DNA from: JAGOFO01 sp964522105
Lineage (GTDB): Bacteria; Myxococcota_A; UBA9042; DTJE01
DNA: 64,000 bases
Reading direction: 5' to 3'
Assembly: GCA_964522105.1 (NCBI GenBank)
Contig: CAZFVA010000013.1
Span: forward strand, 1-64,000
Every line of letters starts with the position of its first letter. Positions within the stretch are counted from its first letter, which is position 1. Both the position numbers and the translations under genes were made by a program. The notes below the pieces were generated by a model. It worked only from the letters and a program-made list of their open reading frames with translations, was not told where the DNA came from and did no database searches. Positions 8,750 through 17,117 of the stretch are shown piece by piece.

Positions 8750-9178
8750 ATGCGTCGTGGTAGTGATGAGTCAAGCCGGGCGGGGCACGTCAATCTGATC
8801 GTCGAGGATCTGACGGGGCGCGTGTTTGCCAGGGCCCGTGGTTTCAATACCCTTGAAGACGGGCTTGTCGAGGTTCTGGTTCCAAGGTTTGACGGCGCGA
8901 TACTTGGTCGCTTTCTGATGCCCAGGTTGAAGAAGCCGTTCTTCTGCATCAGGCTTGATAAGTTTGGATCATTCGTCTGGCAGCGGATCGATGGGGTTAC
9001 GACAGTCGGGAAGATATATGAACTTTTTGATGCACAGAACCCGGGCGAAGAGATGAGCCGCGAGAGGGTGGCGCTGTTTGTCCGTGCGCTTGCCATGCAG
9101 AAGCATTTGATGGAAGTTGATGCCCCGGTCGCGCTTGTAGAATGTAGTCCGCTGGCGGATAATTTGACGCCGGAATGA
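8750..9178 (+). CDS. PqqD-family (RiPP recognition element-like) protein
   Basis: A 142-residue protein. The central part matches the PqqD fold pattern: a basic strand segment with LVEVLVPRF, then FFCIRLDKFGSFVWQRIDG (about residues 66-84) and TTVGKIYELF, which is the usual LD..GS.VW..IDG..TV..I signature. PqqD domains bind leader peptides for radical SAM or other peptide-modifying enzymes, but no radical SAM gene is within this window. It lies 15 bases before a metallopeptidase gene and likely in the same transcript. An AAGG element sits upstream of ATG 8750. Family assignment is from pattern only; substrate unknown. Confidence 0.65.
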   Translation: MRRGSDESSRAGHVNLIVEDLTGRVFARARGFNTLEDGLVEVLVPRFDGAILGRFLMPRLKKPFFCIRLDKFGSFVWQRIDGVTTVGKIYELFDAQNPGEEMSRERVALFVRALAMQKHLMEVDAPVALVECSPLADNLTPE

Positions 9179-9193
9179 CTCTGGAGGATTTGT

Positions 9194-10375
9194 ATGGATA
9201 TCAAGGTGATTCAGAAGGCCATAGGCGCCGCCGGATTTGATGGTTGGTTGTTTTGTGATTTTCATAACCGGGATGGCATAGCCTATCGGATCCTCGGTCT
9301 TGATTTTGAAAGATTTACGTCCCGTCGCTGGTTCTATCTGGTGCCGGCGCGCGGTGAGCCGATACGTCTTGTCAGTAAGGTCGAGCCTTCCCGGCTTGAC
9401 GCGCTTCCGGGTGAAAAGCGGCTGTATCTTTCCTGGAGAGATCTGGCCGAGGAACTTGAAACGTTGCTTCGTGGCAAGCGCGTCGCGATGCAGTATTCGC
9501 CGGAAGATGCGATCCCTTACGTCAGCATGGTTGACGCCGGGATGGTCGATATGGTCAGGACTGCCGGCGCCACAGTGGGCTCGTCAGCCGACCTGGTTCA
9601 GATTTTTGAGGCCGTTATCGGTGAAGCCGGGTACCAGAGTCACAAGGAAGCCGGCCGCAGGATTCACGCGATCAAGGACGAGGCTTTTGCGCTTGTCGGT
9701 GATTCGGTGCGTAACGGTCGCGCAATGACGGAATATGACATTCAGCAGTTCATTCTGGGGCGTTTTGCCGCAGAAGGGCTTGATTGCATGGGCGAACTTC
9801 CGATTGTTGGCGTCAACGGTCATCCGTCGGATCCGCATTTCGGCCCGACCCCCGAAAACACTGCTGTTATCAAGGAAGGCGATACGATTCTGATAGATCT
9901 GTGGGCCAAGCTGGCTCAGCCCGGGTCCATTTTCTACGACATCACCTGGTGTGGTTTTGTCGGGTCAAATCCCCCGGCGGAATATGTGAAGATTTTCAAT
10001 TGTGTGCGCGATGCCCGCAAGGCGGCGGTCGAGTTTGTCCGTGAGCGCTTCTGCCGGCGCCAGCAGTGTTTCGGTTACGAGGTTGATGATGCATGCCGTT
10101 CGGTCGTTCAGGCGGCAGGATACGGCGAGCTTTTCATTCATCGCACCGGTCATTCAATCGGCGTTCAGGTTCACGGCAATGGCGTCAACATCGACAATCT
10201 GGAAACAAGGGATCTTCGCAGGCTCGTTCCCGGCATATGCTTCTCGGTTGAACCCGGCATCTATATGGCTGGAAAAATGGCCGTCCGGACCGAAATTGAT
10301 GTCTTCATCAAACACGATGGCGAAGTTGAAGTGACCGGCCCCGAGCAGGAAGACTTGATTCTTATTCAGGTTTGA
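9194..10375 (+). CDS. M24-family metallopeptidase (Xaa-Pro aminopeptidase-like)
   Basis: A 393-residue protein with a creatinase-type N-terminal domain (about 1-150) and a pita-bread catalytic domain. The expected metal ligands can be placed at Asp in TILIDLWAK, Asp in FYDITWCG, His in HRTGHSIGVQVHG, Glu in CFSVEPGIYM and Glu in VRTEIDVFI. It likely removes or cleaves N-terminal X-Pro dipeptides in the cytoplasm. The motif around the first His (HRTGHSIG) is a normal variant of the HG.GH motif. GGAGG precedes ATG 9194. It ends 2 bases before the convergent glycosyltransferase gene. Confidence 0.85.
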   Translation: MDIKVIQKAIGAAGFDGWLFCDFHNRDGIAYRILGLDFERFTSRRWFYLVPARGEPIRLVSKVEPSRLDALPGEKRLYLSWRDLAEELETLLRGKRVAMQYSPEDAIPYVSMVDAGMVDMVRTAGATVGSSADLVQIFEAVIGEAGYQSHKEAGRRIHAIKDEAFALVGDSVRNGRAMTEYDIQQFILGRFAAEGLDCMGELPIVGVNGHPSDPHFGPTPENTAVIKEGDTILIDLWAKLAQPGSIFYDITWCGFVGSNPPAEYVKIFNCVRDARKAAVEFVRERFCRRQQCFGYEVDDACRSVVQAAGYGELFIHRTGHSIGVQVHGNGVNIDNLETRDLRRLVPGICFSVEPGIYMAGKMAVRTEIDVFIKHDGEVEVTGPEQEDLILIQV

Positions 10376-10377
10376 TG

Positions 10378-11103
10378 TTACGCCTTGTTCCTGCCGAACC
10401 TGATCTTCCATGGAATTCCAAGACTTTCCCAGAATATGTCGCCGCCCAGTTTTGATTCGCCTTTGGTGCGGTCAGGGAAAATGATAGGGATTTCCTTAAC
10501 TTTAAAGCCTTTCTTGAATGACCTGAACGTCATTTCCATCTGAAAGGCATAACCGGCCGCAGCAATTGAGTCGAGGTCGATCGATTCAAGGACTTTACGC
10601 CGCCAGCATTTGAAGCCGCCGGTAAGGTCCGAAAACGGGATTCCGAGGATTGTCCGGGCATAAAAGTTGCCGCCGCGCGACAGAAACTGCCGGTACAGGG
10701 CCCAGTCCGTTGTCCCGCCACCTTTTATATATCTGGAACCCAGCACCAGGTCGTACTGTTCGATCTGCGCCAGCATGTCTTTCAAGTACGCAGGCTTGTG
10801 GGAAAAGTCACAGTCCATCTGAATGATGATGTCGTAACCGTCCGCAAGGCACTTTTTGAATCCGGCGATATATGCCTTGCCCAGCCCTTCCTTGCCTTTT
10901 CTGGAAAACAGCTTGATGCGGGCGTCGCGGGCCGCCATGGCGCTGACGATTTCGCCTGTTCCATCGGGGGATGAGTCATCAACTACCATCACATCCGCCT
11001 GCGGCACGGCATCCAGTATTTCTGGAATAATCAGTTTAACGTTTTCAGCTTCGTTGTAAGTTGGTACGACAATTACGATCTTCTGACCTGTCAGTCCGGC
11101 CAT
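10378..11103 (-). CDS. Polyprenol-phosphate mannose synthase-like glycosyltransferase (GT2, DPM1 type)
   Basis: A 241-residue family 2 glycosyltransferase, close in pattern to bacterial and eukaryotic DPM1: IVVPTYNEAENV (residues about 11-22), VVDDSSPDGTGE, IIQMDCDFSHKP (the metal-binding DXD-like region) and the C-terminal FPDRTKGESKL. No membrane segment is evident, as in the DPM1 group. It would transfer mannose or another sugar from a nucleotide donor onto polyprenyl phosphate at the inner membrane for lipid-linked glycosylation. The frame is open to 11175, but ATG 11103 starts the conserved domain at the usual distance. Transcribed toward the M24 peptidase gene. Confidence 0.85.
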   Translation of the reverse strand: MAGLTGQKIVIVVPTYNEAENVKLIIPEILDAVPQADVMVVDDSSPDGTGEIVSAMAARDARIKLFSRKGKEGLGKAYIAGFKKCLADGYDIIIQMDCDFSHKPAYLKDMLAQIEQYDLVLGSRYIKGGGTTDWALYRQFLSRGGNFYARTILGIPFSDLTGGFKCWRRKVLESIDLDSIAAAGYAFQMEMTFRSFKKGFKVKEIPIIFPDRTKGESKLGGDIFWESLGIPWKIRFGRNKA

Positions 11104-11194
11104 TTTGCAAACCCCGGTAACGGAAAAAGGATGGGCTGACTTTACCATGATTGGCCACTGGCAGACCATAAACACGAATTATCCGGCTCATTTC

Positions 11195-11228
11195 TTGACA
11201 GTTGGGCGCTGCATCAATACCTTGATGC
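11195..11228 (+). promoter_or_regulatory. Candidate promoter with overlapping 7-4-7 dyad before the PorV-like gene
   Basis: TTGACA (11195-11200), 17 bases, then TACCTT (11218-11223), about 30 bases before ATG 11256. A perfect inverted repeat, GCATCAA-TACC-TTGATGC (11211-11228), covers the -10 region and could be a repressor site. Confidence 0.45.
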
Positions 11229-11255
11229 TGGTTTTGTACATGGGCGGTCAGTTTG

Positions 11256-12203
11256 ATGGGCCAGAAAAATAGAAATTCGCAAATATTGATAGTGTTTTCG
11301 ATTCTGCTGATTCTGCCTGCGGCGGCGGCCGCGCGGACCGACAGTCCGTCCGCCAGATCGCTGGCCCTGGGTGATGCTGTGCGTGCGATTGGCATGGGCG
11401 CTGACAGCCTTTATTTCAATCCCGGCACGCTGGCTCAGATAAATCAGTATTCGGTCAATTTCGGCTATGGGTATGCGCACTGGTCTCAGTGGCATCAGGC
11501 ATCGGCATCTTTTGTTGATTCCCAGACCAACAAGTGGATTTCAGGCGGAATCGGTTATAACTTCGGATACGCGACCAACGCCGATAAGGCGCAGACCCAT
11601 GATATCAGAATTGCGTTAGGGTCCAAGTACGCTAACGACAAGATATTCTTTGGTTTCGGGCTGACCATGAGGGCTATGAACGTCAGCGCCGATTCCGAGG
11701 ATTCCCATTGGTATCTGGATATGGATTTTGGTGCGGCGCTCGGCATCATGAAGGTGTTTTACATCGGAGTGGTAGGTCAGAATCTGATACAAAATGCCGC
11801 AAAAAGCGGCAACGTGGCCACGGTGTCTCCAGGGACCGGACGCACAACGTGGAACCTGTCGCCAAGAAAGCTTGGTGTCGGTATCGGCGTTTCGTATTCC
11901 ATATTCAACATAGGCCTTGATTGTGATGTCGATTTTTCATCGATCGAGGGTAAGGCGACGCCCAGTCTGATGGCCGGCTTCGAAGTTATTGCTAAACAGG
12001 TCGTGGCGATTCGTGCCGGTGTCAACTGGGACAGAGTCGGTCATTTTGATGTTGATTCAAGGGATATGGTTCCTGAAATGCGCCTTTCGCTTGGAGTCGG
12101 GTACGTTTCGAAGGCCGTTGGTGTCGATGTTTCATACGCTCATGATGTCTGGGACAAGTCAGGGTTCTATCTTCAAACAACTATTCGCGTCTTCTTGCCG
12201 TAG
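11256..12203 (+). CDS. PorV/UPF0164-type outer-membrane beta-barrel protein
   Basis: A 315-residue exported protein. The signal peptide spans about residues 1-24 (ILIVFSILLILPAAAAA), and the mature start has the PorV-like pattern SARSLALGDAVRAIGMGADSLYFNPGTLAQI. The rest is alternating aromatic and polar strands ending in a terminal strand LQTTIRVFLP, typical of outer-membrane barrels. The TTG at 11253 is ignored in favour of the ATG at 11256. Family members act as shuttle or porin-like proteins in outer-membrane or secretion complexes; the function here is unknown. It precedes the Kazal lipoprotein by 100 bases but each gene seems to have its own promoter-like region. Confidence 0.65.
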   Translation: MGQKNRNSQILIVFSILLILPAAAAARTDSPSARSLALGDAVRAIGMGADSLYFNPGTLAQINQYSVNFGYGYAHWSQWHQASASFVDSQTNKWISGGIGYNFGYATNADKAQTHDIRIALGSKYANDKIFFGFGLTMRAMNVSADSEDSHWYLDMDFGAALGIMKVFYIGVVGQNLIQNAAKSGNVATVSPGTGRTTWNLSPRKLGVGIGVSYSIFNIGLDCDVDFSSIEGKATPSLMAGFEVIAKQVVAIRAGVNWDRVGHFDVDSRDMVPEMRLSLGVGYVSKAVGVDVSYAHDVWDKSGFYLQTTIRVFLP

Positions 12204-12222
12204 CCCTGCAATTACAATAAAC

Positions 12223-12251
12223 TGTCCAATGGATTGATCTGCGGGTATTAT
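12223..12251 (+). promoter_or_regulatory. Weak candidate promoter for the Kazal lipoprotein
   Basis: TGTCCA (12223-12228), 17 bases, TATTAT (12246-12251), leaving a leader of about 45 bases to ATG 12305, which has CGGAGG at normal distance. The -35 element matches poorly. Confidence 0.3.
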
Positions 12252-12304
12252 CAGGTTGATTCGGGGGGATTTTCGGGTTGTTGCGGTTGTATTCGGAGGC
12301 ATAA

Positions 12305-13726
12305 ATGTCCAGAAAACTTAATGTATTCCTTGGGTTGTTGGTTGTTGCGTTTGTGGCCGCAGGATGTGGCAGTAATCCGCCTCCATTTGAGGACACCAAC
12401 CCGGGCGACGAAGGTGTAGACACCAACGTGCCTGATGAAGGTCAGCCGGATGTTCAGCCTGATATAATAATTGACACCAATGTGCCGGACGACACTGTCC
12501 AGACTCAGGATGACGGCACGGTCACTGATATTATTGACGAAGGCATTGTCGACGTCATTGATGTCGTTGGTGTTGATGTTCCTCCGACGCCATTCTGTCC
12601 CTGCGACCCCCTGGTGAATGAACCGGTCTGCGGCGTTGATGATGTGACTTATACAAGTCCGCAGTGCGCCGCATGTGAGCTTTGCCAGGATGCTCCCGAT
12701 TGTCTGGATTGCGGTGGTGAAATCGCCTGTGTCTCGCAGCCCACTTCAAATTTCATCAAGCGCATGACGGCCTGTGATGTCTGCCCGTGTAATAAATCTG
12801 ATGAGTGCGATGCGCTTGTTTATCCTTCATGTGGCAAGGTTTGTGGCCTTATTGACAACGTCCAGACTGAATTCAGTGATCTCTGTGCCCTGAAAGCTGC
12901 CGTCGGCTGCATTGAAGGATACGATGATTTCATCGCTGATTTCGGCGTGTGTGTTGAGTCGGTGTGTGGTCCCTGTGAAGGTCAGGCCGCTTCGCCGGTC
13001 TGCGGCACAGATGGCAAGACATACAAAAATAAGTGCGTACTTGGTAATTGTCCTTCAGAGGTCGGCGTTACGAAGGCATGCAACGGCGAGTGTCCGTGCG
13101 TCAGTGAGTGTTCCGAGTGTCTGGCTGTCCCGGATGCACAGGTGTGTGGCGCCAACGGCGTAACCTACCGCAATTCCTGCGTTGCCGTGACTTGTAACAG
13201 CACAACGGTCGCATACACCGGCCCGTGTTGCCCCGACTGCGCCAGTCTGCCGGTTGAAGAAGTCTGCACGACTGACGGCAGGGTTTTTGACAATGCCTGT
13301 TTCGCGGAATGTAACCTGGCCAACCCCTGCAGCACGACTGTTAACGAAGTCTGCGGAAGTGACGGTCAGACGTATAAAAACGTCTGTGAATCTTCCTGCC
13401 GGACCAATGGCGATGATCCTCTGCACGACGGCCCCTGCGTCGGTGTCTGTGAACAGTGTCCGCGTACTTTGAATCCGGTGTGCGCCACTGCCCCCGGTGG
13501 GCTTGCCCAGACCTATGCCAGTCAGTGTTTCGCTGATTGCTTCGGTGCCACAAGTGCCAACGCAGGCCTTTGTGTCAGCGGATGCCAGACGCTCTGCGGC
13601 ACGATCGTGAGCCCGATAGACGCGCTCAATCCGGTTTGCGGCGTTGACGGCATCACATATCCTAATTCCTGCTTCCCCCAGAAGTGCATGGGAATTACCT
13701 TTGTTGCCGGCGCCTGCGTCCTGTAG
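12305..13726 (+). CDS. Lipoprotein with multiple Kazal-type protease-inhibitor domains
   Basis: A 473-residue lipoprotein: signal peptide with lipobox FVAAGC (Cys21), an Asp/Val/Pro-rich linker (about 25-95), then seven or so Kazal-like units. The best preserved are SPVCGTDGKTYKNKCVLGNC, AQVCGANGVTYRNSC, NEVCGSDGQTYKNVCESSC and NPVCGVDGITYPNSC, each with the VCG.DG.TY..C core. Kazal domains bind and inhibit serine proteases through an exposed loop. Surface display by a lipid anchor suggests protection against host, predator or prey proteases, or control of a self-made protease. Bacterial multi-Kazal lipoproteins are known in Myxococcota-like genomes. The inhibitory loops differ between units, so several targets are possible. 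Confidence 0.85.
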   Translation: MSRKLNVFLGLLVVAFVAAGCGSNPPPFEDTNPGDEGVDTNVPDEGQPDVQPDIIIDTNVPDDTVQTQDDGTVTDIIDEGIVDVIDVVGVDVPPTPFCPCDPLVNEPVCGVDDVTYTSPQCAACELCQDAPDCLDCGGEIACVSQPTSNFIKRMTACDVCPCNKSDECDALVYPSCGKVCGLIDNVQTEFSDLCALKAAVGCIEGYDDFIADFGVCVESVCGPCEGQAASPVCGTDGKTYKNKCVLGNCPSEVGVTKACNGECPCVSECSECLAVPDAQVCGANGVTYRNSCVAVTCNSTTVAYTGPCCPDCASLPVEEVCTTDGRVFDNACFAECNLANPCSTTVNEVCGSDGQTYKNVCESSCRTNGDDPLHDGPCVGVCEQCPRTLNPVCATAPGGLAQTYASQCFADCFGATSANAGLCVSGCQTLCGTIVSPIDALNPVCGVDGITYPNSCFPQKCMGITFVAGACVL

Positions 13727-13789
13727 TTATTGCTCCCACCCCGGTTATTAATTCCATCCCTTGACTTGAATCGTCTGTCGTGACAAGTT

Positions 13790-14012
13790 CAGCACTCGTC
13801 TTTCCAGGTGGACGCAATGCGTCCCGGAGAGGGAAGCGGGTGAAAATCCCGCGCGGTCCCGCCACTGTAACGGGGAAGGAAATCCAGGGTTTTTCCATTA
13901 TGCCACTGGCCACCGGCCGGGAAGGCGGAAAGACCTCCGGCAGAAAAGCTGCCGTACCCCGGAGCCAGGAGACCTGCCCGGAAAGCCAGGCTGAAGCCCT
14001 TCGCGGACAGGG
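13790..14012 (+). promoter_or_regulatory. Cobalamin (adenosylcobalamin) riboswitch controlling the btu operon
   Basis: The leader holds the consensus blocks of the cobalamin riboswitch in order: GGGAAGCGGGTGAAAATCCC (13831-13850), GCGGTCCCGCCACTGTAACG (about 13853-13872), a variable GCCACTGG/CCGGCCGGGAAGGCGG section (about 13902-13928), and the B12 box GAGCCAGGAGACCTGCC (13962-13978). After it, CCCT (13997-14000) can pair with AGGG (14009-14012), hiding the AGGGG that would act as ribosome site for ATG 14016, so control is probably translational. A TTGACT (13761-13766) upstream may be the promoter -35; no good -10 was found. Confidence 0.95.
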
Positions 14013-14015
14013 GTC

Positions 14016-15923
14016 ATGTCGTCGTATAAATTCATCATTCCTGTCTTGTTTGTGCTGACGGTGTCGTTTGTCCCCGTTCTGTATGCGCAGGAAGCTCCGC
14101 AGTCAATCGTAGTTCCCGAGATAGAAGTAAGTGGAAATCCTCTGCTGTCAGATGTGCCGGTTCGTGAAAGCAGTTCGACTGCATCGATTGATGATTCTGC
14201 AGATATGGAAGCCCCGGGCGGTCCGGCAGTCGGGATGTCGCGGGAATCTGCGGTCGTAGTCAGGCAGGCCGGTGGTGCCGGTCAGGCAGCGTCGGTCAGC
14301 ATAAGGGGCTCGGATCCTCGTTCAACGCTGGTGTCCCTTGACGGTGTCCCGCTGAATTCGCCTTTCATGGGCGGCGCAGATATCGGAGCTCTTGGTATTC
14401 TGACGCTTGATTCTGTGGACACAGTTCGTGGCGGGCAGTCGTCTATCCGTGGTACCGATGCTTCGGGCGGGACTGTTGACGCCAGAACGCCATCACCACT
14501 TGAAGGTAACAATACTCGCGCAAGTTTCATGGCCGGATCTTTCGGTACATACCGGTTGAAGGCAGCCCACTCGCATTTGTTTGATAAGCGGGCTGTTCCA
14601 GTCGGTCTGTATGTTTCCGGTGGTTTTCTGCATTCCGGTGGCCAGTATTCCTTTACAGATTCAAATGGTGTGTCCAGGATTCGGGAACATAACGCCGCCA
14701 CAGCCTTTGAAGGGTTGATCAAGGTCGAGGCCGAGCCTGCCGCAGGCCACACGATAAAGGCCATGGCAGAAGTTTTTCGTGATGATCGCGAGGTCGCCGG
14801 TCTTGAGCAGTTTCCTTCAACGACAGCTTTTCAGAAAGATACGCGCTCGCTGGCCAGGCTTGCATGGGAAGGGCCTGCGCTGTTCGGCATACGCGGTACG
14901 ACGACAGCATCCGCTTATTTCCGCCTGATGAAGTTTGATTATTCGGATGACCTTCCGCCGATGGGCCCGGCACAGCGCACCAGCCTGACTTCAACTGGTG
15001 GCGGTGCAAAGTTCATGATGCTTGCCGCCCCGTGGAAGCTGGTAGCGTTCAGGTTCGGTCTGGATGGCAGTTATGAGTATGGTCAGGTTAATCGCGTCGG
15101 CCAGCAATCGTACACGCCGGATCGCGGTCTGGTCGCCGGTACTGTGGGGCTGGTAGTTGGATCCCCGTCTGATCCGTGGCAGATCAGTTCAGATGTAAGG
15201 CTTGAATATGACAGTGGTTTCGGCTTCAGGGCCGTGCCGGGCCTCGGTGTCTGGTACGAACCCCACAGCCTTGTCCGCCTTACCGCGAATGTCGGCCGGT
15301 CTTTCCGTCTGCCGACGCTCGAGGAGTTGTACTTTGACACCGGCTTTGTTCAAGGCAGTCCTGATCTGGACCCGGAAGACTCGTTGACGTGGGACGCCGG
15401 GATTGAGGTCGGGCGTGGTCGGCCGTGGTCGCTTAAAGTGTCGTATTTTGAAAACTATGTCTTTAATATGATTATGTTTGCGCCTGTCTCGGCGTTTCTG
15501 ATCAGGGCCGACAATTCGGGTTCTGCAGTGATGCGGGGTGTCGAAACGCAGGCTGGCGTCAAATGGAAGTGGCTTGAACTGAAGGCCGCGTACACTTTTC
15601 TATTTTCAAAGTTTACCGACACTGGAAATGAACTTCCCGCACGTCCGGCTCACGTCTTTTCGGGGACCGTCGGTTTTGTTGCGGGGCCGTTCAAGCTGTC
15701 TGTTATGCCTTCGTGGCAGTCACAGTTCTACCTGGATACGTTCGAGTCGCTGTACGAGGAGGCGCGGTTCAGGCTTGATGCCCGTCTGGAAATCAAGCCG
15801 CGTCCATGGATTGCGATTGTTTTTGATTTCAACAATTTGACGAACAAAACTGATGCGGTTGACTATCTGCAGCAGCCCCTGCCGGGGTTTGCCGCGTTCG
15901 GGTCGGTCAGGCTTGACCTGTAG
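14016..15923 (+). CDS. btuB: BtuB-like TonB-dependent outer-membrane receptor for cobalamin
   Basis: A 635-residue receptor with a signal peptide (residues 1-24, ending LYAQ), a TonB-box-like EIEVSG near the mature N-terminus, a plug domain (about 60-165: SVSIRGSDPRSTLVSLDGVP, GGADIGALGILTLDSVDTVR, GTDASGGTVD) and a barrel ending in a short terminal strand. It is smaller than many receptors but close to BtuB size (about 610). Location directly under the cobalamin riboswitch and before btuFCD identifies the substrate as B12 or related corrinoids. Energy would come from a TonB/ExbBD system, such as that at the left edge. Confidence 0.93.
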   Translation: MSSYKFIIPVLFVLTVSFVPVLYAQEAPQSIVVPEIEVSGNPLLSDVPVRESSSTASIDDSADMEAPGGPAVGMSRESAVVVRQAGGAGQAASVSIRGSDPRSTLVSLDGVPLNSPFMGGADIGALGILTLDSVDTVRGGQSSIRGTDASGGTVDARTPSPLEGNNTRASFMAGSFGTYRLKAAHSHLFDKRAVPVGLYVSGGFLHSGGQYSFTDSNGVSRIREHNAATAFEGLIKVEAEPAAGHTIKAMAEVFRDDREVAGLEQFPSTTAFQKDTRSLARLAWEGPALFGIRGTTTASAYFRLMKFDYSDDLPPMGPAQRTSLTSTGGGAKFMMLAAPWKLVAFRFGLDGSYEYGQVNRVGQQSYTPDRGLVAGTVGLVVGSPSDPWQISSDVRLEYDSGFGFRAVPGLGVWYEPHSLVRLTANVGRSFRLPTLEELYFDTGFVQGSPDLDPEDSLTWDAGIEVGRGRPWSLKVSYFENYVFNMIMFAPVSAFLIRADNSGSAVMRGVETQAGVKWKWLELKAAYTFLFSKFTDTGNELPARPAHVFSGTVGFVAGPFKLSVMPSWQSQFYLDTFESLYEEARFRLDARLEIKPRPWIAIVFDFNNLTNKTDAVDYLQQPLPGFAAFGSVRLDL

Positions 15924-15935
15924 GATGATGTTTTG

Positions 15936-17117
15936 ATGGAAAGGTCCGTGAAATGGTCGGTTGTCAGGCTGGTCGCCCTGCTGACACTGGTGCCGGTTGT
16001 GGATTCCTGTGCTTTGGAACAGAGTCCGGGTACCGATGCAGACGTCTTTGCCGGTGACGCCAACTTCCTTGCACCTGAAGGTATAATTATAAGTAATGAC
16101 AGGGTTTTTGTGGCGAACGCAAGTTTTGCATACTCAGGTTCCGAGCTGTTGTATGGCGCTGGTTTCGTGACTGTTCTGGACGCGACGACCGGTCAGGTTG
16201 TGAATCGGATACCTCTACCTTTCTTGAATCCTCAGGAACTGGGTGTCGCCGGCAACCGACTGTGGGTGCTGTGTTCCGGTCAGACGCACTGGGATTCGAC
16301 CAGGGAAATGGTCGTTTCGAAGTCGTCCGGCGGGCTGGTTGCCATTGACCTGGACACAGCGGACGTGGCGACCGGCCCTTCGCTGGCAGTGCCGATTGAC
16401 AGTGATGAAGGGGCGTTGGTCGGTTATCCGTCAGGAATGTATCTGGCAGGTAATACGGCGTGGCTTGCAAGCGGAACGACGGCCGCCATCTTCAAGGTTG
16501 ATCTGCTGAATGGCGAGGTTACCAGAGGCCCGCACAACCCCGTCATGGTCGGCGACATCGACACGCAGAATACAACGGTAATCGGCGAGGGCCCTGACGG
16601 CCTGATCATGGTCGGTCTTTTCAACAGCGATACGGTGTTCCTGCTTGATCCGGAAACTGGTGAAAAATTGTCGTCGCCCTGGGCGGAAACACAGGTCGGC
16701 AGCGCCGGTCAGATAGACGGAATTCTGGATATTGTTTACAGCGCTGATCGGGGAAAGGCCTGGCTGCTTTTCGGTCTGGCCAACAAGGTTGTCAGTTTTG
16801 ATGGTGACCCGGGGCCGGGGGCAGGCGTCGAACAGGTTATCTCGGGTGTCGCTACCCCTAACAGAATAAAATTGTTCGATAATGAACTGTTTGTTGTGAA
16901 CTCAACGGGCAACAGTATTTCTTCTGTTGATCTTGAATCAGGCGCAATCAGCAAGGTAAGGGCGGCGTTGCCGCCAAACTGCAATCCCTGGGATATCGAT
17001 GTCGCGGTCGGCACTTACGCTGGTGTTGCCGGGTCATTCGCCTGGGTTACCTGCCTGAAATTGAATTCGGTTGTCGTCGTTGATCTCGGGACCGGCGAAT
17101 CCACGGAGATTAGATGA
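15936..17117 (+). CDS. YncE-like beta-propeller lipoprotein in the B12 operon (BtuG-like)
   Basis: A 393-residue exported protein. The signal peptide ends in VVDSC, a plausible lipobox (Cys at about residue 25). The mature part repeats a blade pattern of ELGVAGNRLWVL, GMYLAGNTAWLAS, LFDNELFVVNSTGNSISSVD and VTCLKLNSVVVVDLGTGE, as in YncE-type beta-propellers. It lies between btuB and btuF, 12 bases after btuB and overlapping btuF by 4 bases. In Bacteroides, BtuG is a surface beta-propeller lipoprotein that captures B12 for BtuB with very high affinity. The position and fold make an analogous role likely here; homology to BtuG itself is inference. ATG 15936 chosen over an upstream TTG. Confidence 0.75.
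   Translation: MERSVKWSVVRLVALLTLVPVVDSCALEQSPGTDADVFAGDANFLAPEGIIISNDRVFVANASFAYSGSELLYGAGFVTVLDATTGQVVNRIPLPFLNPQELGVAGNRLWVLCSGQTHWDSTREMVVSKSSGGLVAIDLDTADVATGPSLAVPIDSDEGALVGYPSGMYLAGNTAWLASGTTAAIFKVDLLNGEVTRGPHNPVMVGDIDTQNTTVIGEGPDGLIMVGLFNSDTVFLLDPETGEKLSSPWAETQVGSAGQIDGILDIVYSADRGKAWLLFGLANKVVSFDGDPGPGAGVEQVISGVATPNRIKLFDNELFVVNSTGNSISSVDLESGAISKVRAALPPNCNPWDIDVAVGTYAGVAGSFAWVTCLKLNSVVVVDLGTGESTEIR

Noticed and set aside
13780..14058. 92-residue plus-strand frame
   Set aside because: It covers the cobalamin riboswitch; the sequence is explained by RNA structure, not protein.
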